A DNA stretch of 64,000 nt from Methylotenera versatilis 79. Its GTDB lineage: Bacteria > Pseudomonadota > Gammaproteobacteria > Burkholderiales > Methylophilaceae. The stretch lies in NCBI RefSeq assembly GCF_000384375.1, contig NZ_ARVX01000001.1, positions 2,046,001 through 2,110,000 on the forward strand, in the 5' to 3' direction. The position numbers and the translations under genes were made by a program. This document shows, piece by piece, positions 45,042 to 53,057 of the stretch (its first letter is position 1; each line of letters begins with the position of its first letter). The notes beneath the pieces were generated by a model, which saw only the letters and a program-made list of their open reading frames with translations, searched no databases and was not told the DNA's origin.

Positions 45042-46331
45042 ATGAGCATAAACAGTAGTGAACTCTTAACTAAGCCAATTGAAACTAGGCCGACCGAAAA
45101 TATTGAGCAAAAAAAAGTGTTAAGTAAAGCGTTAGGCAATGAGTTAAGTCCAAAATTTAGCCATAACTCGCAACAAAGCCCGCAACAAATCGCAGAGCAA
45201 TTGAGTGCATATTTGGCGCTAACCGCGGCTGAGCGCGATGAGCAAGGCGGAACGCCTTATGCACAAAGACAAGCGATTCGTGATAGTGGTTTGCTCAAAT
45301 TATTGATTCCGCAAGAGTTGGGCGGATTAGGCGGTAGTTGGGCAGAGATTTACAAAATCATCCGCACAATCGCCAAAGTAGACAGCTCAATCGCGCAGGT
45401 TTTTGCCTTTCAGTTTTTAATGCTGACATCCATTCGTTTATACGGCTTAAAAGACCAATGGAAAAGTTTGTTTAGAGAAACCGCCAGTAAAAATATGTGG
45501 TGGGGCAACGCACTTAACCCGTTAGATAATCGAACAATTGCTACGCGCGCAGATGGGTATTTGGTTTTTAATGGACAAAAAAGCTTTTGCTCTGGCGCCA
45601 CTGATTCTGATTTTTTAATTATTTCTGCAATCGAGCAAGACACCAATCGATTTATTGTCGCCGCGGTTCCAACAAAGCGCGACGGCATTCAACTGAATGG
45701 TGATTGGGACAATATGGGCCAACGCCAAACGGACAGTGGTAGCGCAGAATTCAACAATCTAAGGGTTGAATATGACGAGCTTTTAATGAATCCCGGACCG
45801 TTAAGTTCGCCATTTTCTAGCTTACGTTCATTAGTCGCCCAGTTGATTTTCACTAATATTTATTTGGGTATTGCAGAAGGCGCGTTAGAAGAGGGCGTGA
45901 AATATACGCAGAAAAACTCACGCGTGTGGTCAGCATCTTTAGCACAAAATATTCAAGAAGACCCTTATACATTGCTGCACTACGGGGAATTTTGGTCGGG
46001 TTTACATGCAGGCAGCGTATTGGCTGATCATGCTGCTAATTTACTTGATAGCGCGTGGCAACAAGACATTGACTTAAGCGATGAAGAACGCGGAAAAGTG
46101 GCGCTGGCGGTGTTTTCTGCCAAAGTGAATATTACCAAAGCTGGCTTAGATGTGACTTCGCGCGTGTTTGAAGTGGCTGGCGCAAGAGCGACGACTGCAA
46201 AACTTCGCATGGATAGATATTGGCGCAACTTGCGTGTTTACACTTTGCATGATCCAGTAGATTACAAATTAAAAGACTTGGGTGATTGGGCGCTAAATGG
46301 CGCTTATCCGACACCTAGTTTTTACTCTTAA
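45042..46331 (+). CDS. SfnB/DszC-like flavin-dependent monooxygenase-type protein (2)
   Basis: A 429-residue acyl-CoA-dehydrogenase-fold protein, paralogue of the gene at 42258-43466 and sharing its key phrases: [113 protein letters not shown]. The N-terminal 45 residues are an extra polar extension. It likely oxidises an organosulfur compound with FMNH2. It starts 25 bp after ssuD. The two paralogues flank one shared control region, suggesting a two-part enzyme or two substrates. Confidence 0.82.
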   Translation: MSINSSELLTKPIETRPTENIEQKKVLSKALGNELSPKFSHNSQQSPQQIAEQLSAYLALTAAERDEQGGTPYAQRQAIRDSGLLKLLIPQELGGLGGSWAEIYKIIRTIAKVDSSIAQVFAFQFLMLTSIRLYGLKDQWKSLFRETASKNMWWGNALNPLDNRTIATRADGYLVFNGQKSFCSGATDSDFLIISAIEQDTNRFIVAAVPTKRDGIQLNGDWDNMGQRQTDSGSAEFNNLRVEYDELLMNPGPLSSPFSSLRSLVAQLIFTNIYLGIAEGALEEGVKYTQKNSRVWSASLAQNIQEDPYTLLHYGEFWSGLHAGSVLADHAANLLDSAWQQDIDLSDEERGKVALAVFSAKVNITKAGLDVTSRVFEVAGARATTAKLRMDRYWRNLRVYTLHDPVDYKLKDLGDWALNGAYPTPSFYS

Positions 46332-46350
46332 TATAAAAAGACCGCATAAA

Positions 46351-47205
46351 ATGACACAAAAAATTATCGATATGAGAAGTCGTCCAGCGTATTTACATGA
46401 CTTTTTTGGCGCGACACCGAATACACTTGAATATGAAACAGCCAAATGGCTGAATGAACGAGTCGGCTCAAAAGAAGTTGAGCATTTCAAACGTTCTTAC
46501 ACCATTGAAGGCTATCTAAAAGAAATTGAAGCAGCAGGCGTTAATAAAGCCGTGGTGGTTGGCCGCGAAACGCCATCTTTAACCATTAGTAATGAAGAAG
46601 TCGCAAAACTAGTCGCGCAAAGCCCTAAATTAGTTGGCTTGGGTTCTGTAGATATTCAAACCAGAGGCGAGAAAAATGCAGTGGCTGAAATCAATATTGC
46701 CATCAATCAACACCAATTTAAGGCCATCAATATAGAGCCTGGCTTTGGTGAACCAGTATTGCAAGCAGATGACCCCATTTTTTACCCAGTTTATGAAGAG
46801 TGCATTTATCACGATGTACCTGTTTGCTTGATGTCTGGCCCGACAACGCCAGACTTTGATTATGCGCAACCGAATGCAGTGGCAAGATTAGCCAGAAAAT
46901 ATTCTGCGCTGAATATCATTTGTTTTCATGGCTATTACCCGTATGTGAATGAAATCATTGGCGCAGCTTTTCGTTACAAAAATATCTATTTAGTGCCTGA
47001 TATGTACATTTTTCAGCCAGGTTCGCACTTATATGTTGAGGCAGCCAATGCCTTTTTGGGCGACCAATTGTTGTTCGGTTCTTCTTACCCATTTCGCGCG
47101 ATGAAGCAAACAGTGGATGATTTTACATCATTAGGGTTCAAGGAGTCTGTTTTAGATAAAGTGTTTTATAAGAATGCAGAAAGATTATTAAAAATAACAG
47201 CTTAA
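46351..47205 (+). CDS. Amidohydrolase-2-like protein lacking the HxH motif
   Basis: A 284-residue TIM-barrel protein of the amidohydrolase_2 family by its C-terminal half (PVYEECIYHDVPVCLMSG, LARKYSALNIICFHGYYPYVNEIIGAA, LLFGSSYPFRAMKQTVDDF). The usual N-terminal metal-binding HxH is replaced by IIDMRSRP, so a standard metal centre is doubtful. It may be a non-metal or altered hydrolase acting on a product of the sulfone/sulfonate pathway. ATG 46351 is chosen; the in-frame region upstream overlaps the previous gene. Confidence 0.7.
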   Translation: MTQKIIDMRSRPAYLHDFFGATPNTLEYETAKWLNERVGSKEVEHFKRSYTIEGYLKEIEAAGVNKAVVVGRETPSLTISNEEVAKLVAQSPKLVGLGSVDIQTRGEKNAVAEINIAINQHQFKAINIEPGFGEPVLQADDPIFYPVYEECIYHDVPVCLMSGPTTPDFDYAQPNAVARLARKYSALNIICFHGYYPYVNEIIGAAFRYKNIYLVPDMYIFQPGSHLYVEAANAFLGDQLLFGSSYPFRAMKQTVDDFTSLGFKESVLDKVFYKNAERLLKITA

Positions 47206-47248
47206 ATAGTATTAAGAACAGAATACATTAACAATGTGAGAGTTTAAT

Positions 47249-47962
47249 ATGAGTATAAATTTAGAAAATTTTAATTCAGTTAGCCAAGCCATCGATGCCA
47301 TCGCAAATGGTGAATTTGTAGTTGTTGTCGACGATACTGATCGCGAAAATGAAGGTGATCTAATTATTGCGGCTGAAAAAATCACCACCAGCCAAATGGC
47401 TTTTTTGGTTAGACACAGTAGCGGTTTGGTTTGCGTGGCATTAGGTGAAGAAAGATTGCAGCAGTTGCAACTACCATTGATGGTGGAAAACAATACCGAA
47501 TCACATAGAACGGCTTTTACAGTCAGCGTAGATTATAAATACGGCACTACCACTGGCATTTCTGCTGCTGATAGGGCAATCACATTACGCGCGTTGGCTG
47601 ACTCATCTGCACAGGCTTCAGACTTTTTAAGACCTGGACATATTTTTCCATTACGCTCAAGGTTAGGTGGTGTGTTAGAACGTCCTGGCCATACTGAAGC
47701 TGCTTATGATTTAGCTGCGCTGGCAGGGTTGAATCCTGTCGGTGTGTTGTGCGAGATTGTGAATGAGGATGGCAGTATGGCGCGCAGGCCAGATCTATTT
47801 TTATTCGGCAAAAAACATGGTTTAAAAATCATTACTATTGCAGATTTAATCACTTACAGAGAGCAGACTTTGCAACACCGATTTACCGATTACGGCGTGC
47901 ATACGAAAAGCCAAAAAAATTCGCAACGCTTATTAGACGCGGCGATTTTGTATGGTGTTTAA
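47249..47962 (+). CDS. ribB: 3,4-dihydroxy-2-butanone-4-phosphate synthase
   Basis: A 237-residue monofunctional RibB, the branch of riboflavin synthesis starting from ribulose 5-phosphate. It shows VVVDDTDRENEGDLIIAAEKIT (acidic loop), SGLVCVALGEERL, TGISAADRAITLRALAD, RPGHIFPLRSRLGGVLERPGHTEAAYDLAALAG and CEIVNEDGSMARRPDL. Betaproteobacteria often have fused RibBA, so separate RibA and RibB inside a flavin-monooxygenase cluster looks like a dedicated supply. Last gene of the ssuD operon. Confidence 0.93.
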   Translation: MSINLENFNSVSQAIDAIANGEFVVVVDDTDRENEGDLIIAAEKITTSQMAFLVRHSSGLVCVALGEERLQQLQLPLMVENNTESHRTAFTVSVDYKYGTTTGISAADRAITLRALADSSAQASDFLRPGHIFPLRSRLGGVLERPGHTEAAYDLAALAGLNPVGVLCEIVNEDGSMARRPDLFLFGKKHGLKIITIADLITYREQTLQHRFTDYGVHTKSQKNSQRLLDAAILYGV

Positions 47963-48004
47963 TATTTGATTAATCAGTATGACTAAAAGCTTAAAAATCT
48001 AAGT

Positions 48005-48415
48005 TTATAGCTTTTGATTTTTGTTGTCGTAGTGCTGCCTAGAGGTTTCGATATTTGGCCATTCATTAGCCATCCAATCGACCAACGCTTTTACCGGAAC
48101 TAGAAACTCTTTACCTCTTTCTGTCAGCGTATATTCCACGCGCGGCGGCACTTCAGGATAAAGACGCCTAGTAACGATGCCATCTCGCTCAAACTGTCGC
48201 AAAGTAGATGACAGCATCCTTTGCGAAATACCATTGACCTCACGCATTAACTCAGAAAATCGTAAACAATGATTGTCTGATTTTGCCAACGATACAATGA
48301 CCAACATGCTCCATTTATCGCCTAATCTCGCTAATAAGTCGCGTATTGGGCAATTTCTGTGATCTTCAATTAAATTTTCAGCTAAATTTATATCTAGCAA
48401 TGAGTCTTTTTGCAT
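48005..48415 (-). CDS. HxlR family transcriptional regulator
   Basis: A 136-residue winged-helix repressor type: NCPIRDLLARLGDKWSMLVIVSLAKSDNHCLRFSELMREVNGISQRMLSSTLRQFERDGIVTRRLYPEVPPRVEYTLTERG. Cys22 sits at the position of the redox-sensing cysteine in YodB/HypR-like members that respond to quinones and disulphide stress. It is divergent from azoR; the 100-bp space holds an inverted repeat over the azoR promoter. I infer it represses azoR and itself. Confidence 0.9.
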   Translation of the reverse strand: MQKDSLLDINLAENLIEDHRNCPIRDLLARLGDKWSMLVIVSLAKSDNHCLRFSELMREVNGISQRMLSSTLRQFERDGIVTRRLYPEVPPRVEYTLTERGKEFLVPVKALVDWMANEWPNIETSRQHYDNKNQKL

Positions 48416-48455
48416 AACTAACCTTTATGTAACTACCTAAACAAAAAGTGCCTTC

Positions 48456-48493
48456 TTGTTTTCAACTTAGTAACTATATAGTATCTAGTTACT
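48456..48493 (+). promoter_or_regulatory. azoR promoter with HxlR operator
   Basis: A likely -35 TTGTTT (48456-48461) and -10 TATAGT (48477-48482) overlap the inverted repeat AGTAACT (48469-48475) / AGTTACT (48487-48493). A related GTAACTAC occurs at 48429. Repressor binding here would block RNA polymerase. Confidence 0.65.
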
Positions 48494-48518
48494 TTTTAAT
48501 ACTAATGAAGGAAATAAT

Positions 48519-49157
48519 ATGTCACATTCTGTTTTACATATCGATAGTAGCCCACTCGGCGATCATTCTGTGTCACGCAAACTGACTGCAAAAGTACTAG
48601 CTGAACTTAAGGTGGAGCATGCAGACACGCAGATTGTAAGAAGAGATTTAGTAGCAACATCTTTACCGCATCTAAGTGGCGTTACAGTAGGGGCTTTTTT
48701 TACGCCGCCAGATCAGCTTAATGAAACTTTAAATGAAGCGTTAAAGTTATCCAATGAACTCGTTGATGAGTTATTCGCAGCCGATGTCATTGTTATTGGT
48801 GCCCCAATGTGGAATTTCGGTATTCCTTCCTCATTAAAGGCATGGATCGATCACATCGCACGTGCTGGCAGAACATTCAAATACGGCGCATCAGGGCCAG
48901 AAAGTCTTTTACCCGCAGGTAAAAAAGTCATCATCGTGTCCTCTCGTGGCGGCATTTATACCTCTGGGCCAATGCAGGTAATGGATCATCAAGAATCTTA
49001 TCTTAAAGCCATCCTAGGTTTCATCGGGTTGCATGACGTTTCAATCATACGCGCCGAAGGTGTGTTGATGGGTGAAGCAGCGGTAAGCGCGGCGCTTCAA
49101 TCAGCCGAAATAGAGCTAACCGAAGCTATTAAGCATGTTGCCGCCGTATTTGCTTAA
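48519..49157 (+). CDS. azoR: FMN-dependent NADH:quinone/azo reductase
   Basis: A 212-residue flavodoxin-like reductase: SPLGDHSVSRKLTAKV, GAPMWNFGIPSSLKAWIDHIARAGRTFKYG and VSSRGGIY match AzoR. It reduces quinones and azo dyes with NADH through FMN, protecting against thiol stress. First gene of an operon with a DoxX protein and a pirin. Ribosome site GAAGGAAA precedes the ATG. Confidence 0.93.
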   Translation: MSHSVLHIDSSPLGDHSVSRKLTAKVLAELKVEHADTQIVRRDLVATSLPHLSGVTVGAFFTPPDQLNETLNEALKLSNELVDELFAADVIVIGAPMWNFGIPSSLKAWIDHIARAGRTFKYGASGPESLLPAGKKVIIVSSRGGIYTSGPMQVMDHQESYLKAILGFIGLHDVSIIRAEGVLMGEAAVSAALQSAEIELTEAIKHVAAVFA

Positions 49158-49213
49158 ACTAATTCTCAAATAAAAATATTCGTACAGCAAATTAAATACA
49201 TAGGATTTACATC

Positions 49214-49606
49214 ATGAGCGATATTTCAACTGCATTTCAACCCACCAAAACAAAAAATATAAGCGCTTGGATATTGCAAGTTTTACTCGTTTTAGTATTT
49301 TTAGCTGCTGCAGGCGCAAAACTAGCTTCTGTGCCCATGTTGGTCGAAGAGTTTAATCTGATTGGCTTAGGTCAGTGGTTGCGTTATGTGACAGCGATTG
49401 TAGAAATTACTGGTGCTGTCGCCTTGTTAACACCAAGATTCTCCGCTTATGGCGCACTCTTGTTAGCAATAACAATGTTTTTCGCTACTCTTGTCCATTT
49501 ATTTGCTTTGCATAACGATCCAACTCCCGCCATAGTTTTGTTGGTGTTAAATTTAGCCGTGCTCTGGTTGCGCCGTTATCAGTTCAATCCGCGTAAATAC
49601 TTTTAA
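49214..49606 (+). CDS. DoxX family membrane protein
   Basis: A 130-residue protein with four transmembrane helices (about 20-40, 60-80, 83-103 and 108-122) and DoxX-family features (AAGAKLASVPMLVEEFNLIGLGQWLRYVTAIVEITGAVALL). Members occur with quinone or thiol-stress genes. Its place between azoR and pirin suggests a role in quinone or thiosulfate handling at the membrane, inferred. Confidence 0.85.
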   Translation: MSDISTAFQPTKTKNISAWILQVLLVLVFLAAAGAKLASVPMLVEEFNLIGLGQWLRYVTAIVEITGAVALLTPRFSAYGALLLAITMFFATLVHLFALHNDPTPAIVLLVLNLAVLWLRRYQFNPRKYF

Positions 49607-49671
49607 ACAATTTTTTTAATTTTATTAAAATCAGATGTGTCTAGGTGACCGCTGATTTTGGAGTGATAAAC

Positions 49672-50523
49672 ATGCTTAATCTAAAGGAAAAGATAGACAC
49701 TACGAATCAAAGAATGATTGTTCATAGGACTAAAGGTCATCAACATGGTCCAGTCACGCGATTAGTCAGCCCTGGCGATTTGGGCGAAATTATCAAACCT
49801 TTTGTGTTCTTAGATGCGTTTGATATGGATGCTAGTCGAAGCAATTTGTTTGGATACCATCCGCATTCAGGCATCGTAACTGTTACCACTATTTTTGAAG
49901 GTAATATCGAATACGAGGATTCAACAGGTAAAGCAGGACTGTTGACAGCAGGTACTGTTGAATGGATGCAAGCTGGTGGTGGTGTATGGCACACGACTAG
50001 CCCAGCAATTCAGGCTGGAGCACGCTTGCGCGGCTTTCAGCTTTGGTTGGCCCTTCCAGCATCACTTGAAAACGCTGCACCAGAGAGTTTATATATTGAG
50101 GCAAGCGAAATACCAAAAATTGGGCCTGCCAGAGTGATTATTGGGGAATATCAGGGTGCTATGAGTCCTTTGCCACAAATATCACCAATTACCTATCTGC
50201 ATGTTCAGCTTGCGGATGGGGAGATTTGGACTTTCGACCCACCAGCTCATCATGATGTACTGTGGATAGCAATAGGCGAAGGCAGTATTAGTGTGTCAGG
50301 TGAAAAAATATCCAATGAAATTTCCATTTTTGATGCTGGATCTACGCCATTGACGGTGCAAGCCCATGGTGAGGTGAATTTTGTGCTTGGTTCAGCAGTG
50401 CAGCACCCGCATCCTTTGATTACTGGCCACTATTCAGTTCACACAACTGATGATGCGCTAAAAATAGGGGAAGAAGGTATCAAAAAAGTAGGGAAAAGAC
50501 TGAGAGCTGAAGGGCGGATTTGA
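49672..50523 (+). CDS. Pirin family protein
   Basis: A 283-residue bicupin with the pirin N-terminal motif GYHPHSGIVTVTTIFEGNIEYEDSTGKAG and WMQAGGGVWHTTSP. Metal-type histidines His63, His65 and His107 are kept, but the usual Glu of the fourth ligand is Thr109, so iron binding may be altered. Bacterial pirins such as YhhW act as quercetinases. It is the third gene of the HxlR-linked operon. ATG 49672 follows a TTGGAG ribosome site. Confidence 0.9.
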   Translation: MLNLKEKIDTTNQRMIVHRTKGHQHGPVTRLVSPGDLGEIIKPFVFLDAFDMDASRSNLFGYHPHSGIVTVTTIFEGNIEYEDSTGKAGLLTAGTVEWMQAGGGVWHTTSPAIQAGARLRGFQLWLALPASLENAAPESLYIEASEIPKIGPARVIIGEYQGAMSPLPQISPITYLHVQLADGEIWTFDPPAHHDVLWIAIGEGSISVSGEKISNEISIFDAGSTPLTVQAHGEVNFVLGSAVQHPHPLITGHYSVHTTDDALKIGEEGIKKVGKRLRAEGRI

Positions 50524-50647
50524 GGCAATATTTTTTCACGGATTATTTTGTTATTAACGATGAGTTACGTCATTTAGCTGATAAGAGCTTATAGATGTGT
50601 ACCAAGATTACATTTGTAAATAGAAGATATAACTTTATTTAGTGGAC

Positions 50648-50686
50648 AAAAGCCCTTATGCAATTAAGCATAAGGGCTTTTTATTT
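50648..50686. terminator. Bidirectional terminator
   Basis: AAAAGCCCTTATG / CATAAGGGCTTTT forms a 13-bp stem with an 8-base loop, placed between the pirin gene and the convergent sfnB gene. Confidence 0.9.
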
Positions 50687-50702
50687 AGGGTGGACTTTTA
50701 GT

Positions 50703-51947
50703 TTAAATCCAAGGATGCCGTGGTGGGTTAACACCATTTAAACTGTAATTTCCTACTGCGTGATATTTCCAGCGAACCGGGTCATGTAGCGTATGTGTAC
50801 GTGCATTGCGCCAATGGCGATCTAAATTGAATTCGCCTAATGTAGAACGTGTACCTGCTAATTCAAATAACTTGCTGCCCGCCAGTAATGCAGTTTCTGT
50901 ACTGAGCACTTTTGCCTCAGCCACTGCAATTGAAGCTGCGGCGACGGTTTCTTCATTGGCATCGATTTGTGCTTTGTCAATAAAATCGCCAGCGCGGCTT
51001 AATAATGCTTCAGTTGCATGAATACGGATTTGCAGGTCACCGATATCTTTAATGGTGTGTGGGTCATCATAGCCGTGCTCAAGTTCTGTATCAATCCAAG
51101 GGCGTGTATGATTGCGCACAAAATATAAAGTATCTTTAAAAGCAGCGCGAGCAATACCCGTATCCACTGCCGCTTGGATAATCTGTGCAACAGGGCCCAT
51201 TACGGTAGGGCGATCAAACGCTAAATGGTGTGGTAATACGTATTCTGTTGGGATAAAGATATTATCTAGGATAGTCGTGCCGCTGGCCGTGGTACGTTGA
51301 CCAAAGCTTGACCAATCATCAATAATCGTCAGGCCTTTAGCGCCTTTTTCTACAAATGCGACAATCGTATTATCGTTTTCATCTTTGGCAACTACTGGCA
51401 CCCAATCGGCCAATAATGCGCCAGATGAATAGAATTTCTTGCCAGAAAGCAAATAGCCGCCGTCAGTTGGTTTAAGACGTGTTTGCACGTCATTAACACT
51501 TTTTGTGCCGATTTCTGAGAATGCATTACCAAATCTCACACCTTTTAACACTAAATCAAAAAAGAATTTTTTCTGAAATTCAGTGCCGTCTAGCCTTAAA
51601 CCTTCCACCATATACAAATGGTTTTGTGGAATCTGCCCAATGCTAGGGTCTGCTTCCGAAATGATGCTGACTACTTCGGCCAATGTTCTGTTGGCTACAA
51701 AAGCGCCGCCGTATTCTTTTGGCACCGTAATGCCCCACAAACCGCTGCTGGAATATAAATCTAATTCTGCACGTGGCAAACGGCGTTCTCTGTCGCGCAA
51801 GGCGGCTTCTTTAGCGATTTCTGCGGCGACTCTTTTTGCTACTTCAATCGCCTCTGCGTCATTTTTAATGATGTGCGCATGTGGTCTTGGTGCGATGTTG
51901 ATGTGCTCTTGACTGGTGTGTTCTTGCTTTAATGCGGATAGTGACAT
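50703..51947 (-). CDS. sfnB: SfnB family sulfur acquisition oxidoreductase
   Basis: A 414-residue acyl-CoA-dehydrogenase-fold flavoprotein of the SfnB family: [146 protein letters not shown]. SfnB is encoded with sfnG in sulfone-using bacteria. It is transcribed divergently from msuE-sfnG with a sigma-54 promoter about 90 bp upstream. Confidence 0.9.
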   Translation of the reverse strand: MSLSALKQEHTSQEHINIAPRPHAHIIKNDAEAIEVAKRVAAEIAKEAALRDRERRLPRAELDLYSSSGLWGITVPKEYGGAFVANRTLAEVVSIISEADPSIGQIPQNHLYMVEGLRLDGTEFQKKFFFDLVLKGVRFGNAFSEIGTKSVNDVQTRLKPTDGGYLLSGKKFYSSGALLADWVPVVAKDENDNTIVAFVEKGAKGLTIIDDWSSFGQRTTASGTTILDNIFIPTEYVLPHHLAFDRPTVMGPVAQIIQAAVDTGIARAAFKDTLYFVRNHTRPWIDTELEHGYDDPHTIKDIGDLQIRIHATEALLSRAGDFIDKAQIDANEETVAAASIAVAEAKVLSTETALLAGSKLFELAGTRSTLGEFNLDRHWRNARTHTLHDPVRWKYHAVGNYSLNGVNPPRHPWI

Positions 51948-52027
51948 TGCTACTCCTTATAAAAATCGCTGATTAATTTCGTCGTTAGCACACGATTAAA
52001 CGCGCGCGTATCAATACCAAAGTGATT

Positions 52028-52042
52028 GCATTTAGTGTGCCA
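52028..52042 (-). promoter_or_regulatory. Sigma-54 promoter of sfnB, minus strand
   Basis: Minus strand reads TGGCACACTAAATGC: TGGCAC, N5, ATGC with GG-N10-GC, about 81 bp before the sfnB start. Confidence 0.8.
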
Positions 52043-52103
52043 ATCATTAAGCATATGATTTGTATAGGAATATTTATTTTTCATGCATTTTTATCTGTTC
52101 ACC

Positions 52104-52141
52104 CAGCAAATAAATGCTGATGAGATGCTGGAATAACAGCA
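52104..52141. promoter_or_regulatory. UAS palindromes (pair)
   Basis: CAGCA-N6-TGCTG at 52104-52119 and TGCTGGAATAACAGCA at 52126-52141. They share the TGCTG/CAGCA element of the ssuD control region. Confidence 0.55.
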
Positions 52142-52211
52142 GTTAACCGATGAAATGGCATGGATTTTCCATACTTTAAGCTGCCAATTCACGACTTCTT
52201 ACCCACTTTTG

Positions 52212-52227
52212 TGCTGATTTTGCAGCA
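52212..52227. promoter_or_regulatory. UAS palindrome TGCTGATTTTGCAGCA
   Basis: A good TGCTG-N6-CAGCA site about 85 bp before the msuE -24 box; nearly identical to the sites at 43691 and 43722. Confidence 0.65.
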
Positions 52228-52311
52228 GTTAACCAGCAACTGGACTCAATATCAACAGCAATACAATAAAGAATAATTATGTAAGTGATTGAATAATATA
52301 AACATTAATGT

Positions 52312-52326
52312 TGGCATAGTTACTGC
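52312..52326 (+). promoter_or_regulatory. Sigma-54 promoter of msuE-sfnG operon
   Basis: TTGGCATAGTTACTGC has GG and GC separated by 10 bases; consensus TGGCAC-N5-TTGC with minor changes, about 107 bp before msuE. Confidence 0.75.
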
Positions 52327-52432
52327 TCTGATATACCTAGATAAGTATTAACGCAAATTAGTATTTGCAATGGCCGTTTTTAATCCTGCATAAAAGGACA
52401 AATGAAATGGCAATTTTTAATTAGGAGTCACG

Positions 52433-53014
52433 ATGAGTAACAGATTAAAAGTAACGGCTGTATCAGGTAGCTACAAAATCCCATCCAGAACTACAGCGAT
52501 TATTGAAGAGTTAACACAACGATTGGGCAAACAAATCCCGATTGATTTACATCTGATTGAGTTGAGCAATATCGCGCCCGATTTAGTTGCCTCGTTTAAT
52601 CCAGCGGATTTGCCAAGTAATGTTCAAAGAGACATTGACGCGATTGAAAACGCCGATTTATTGATTGTCGCGACACCAGTTTATCGCGCTTCATACACCG
52701 GTTTATTCAAACATTTATTCGATTTGGTTAATTACGAATCATTGTTTGATGTGCCAGTTTTGCTGGCAGCAACTGGCGGCAGTGAGCGTCATGCGTTGAT
52801 TATCGATCACGAATTACGTCCACTTTTTAGCTTCTTTCAAGCGTTAACTTTACCTGTAGGCGTGTACGGAACAGAAGCAGACTTTGTGAATTACAAAGTG
52901 AATAACCCGATTTTGAGTGCGCGCATTGATTTAGCAATTGAACGTGCGCTGCCATTGCTTAAGCATCGCGAACTGGCCAATAGCCTTACGTCTGCCAAGT
53001 TGGCGATTGCCTAA
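52433..53014 (+). CDS. msuE: NADH-dependent FMN reductase MsuE
   Basis: A 193-residue flavodoxin-fold FMN reductase matching MsuE: VTAVSGSYKIPSRTTAIIEEL, ADLLIVATPVYRASYTGLFKHLFDLVNY, VLLAATGGSERHALIIDHELRPLFSFFQALTLPVGVYGTEADF. It delivers FMNH2 to SfnG, SsuD and the SfnB-like enzymes. First gene of a sigma-54-driven operon with sfnG. An AGGAG ribosome site precedes the ATG. Confidence 0.93.
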   Translation: MSNRLKVTAVSGSYKIPSRTTAIIEELTQRLGKQIPIDLHLIELSNIAPDLVASFNPADLPSNVQRDIDAIENADLLIVATPVYRASYTGLFKHLFDLVNYESLFDVPVLLAATGGSERHALIIDHELRPLFSFFQALTLPVGVYGTEADFVNYKVNNPILSARIDLAIERALPLLKHRELANSLTSAKLAIA

Positions 53015-53057
53015 AAGCTTTTAGAAATAATTGAATCAACTGAATTAGGAGAAAATA

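Larger units (their letters stand above)
51948..52432. other. Divergent control region with sigma-54 promoters and palindromes
   Basis: 485 bp without a gene between sfnB (minus) and msuE (plus). It holds two divergent -24/-12 promoters (52028-52042 minus, 52312-52326 plus) and TGCTG/CAGCA palindromes between them, mirroring the ssuD control region. Confidence 0.75.

Noticed and set aside
48005-50523. The azoR-doxX-pirin unit as part of the sulfur regulon
   Set aside because: No sigma-54 promoter or TGCTG/CAGCA palindrome was seen, and an HxlR-type operator explains its control better.
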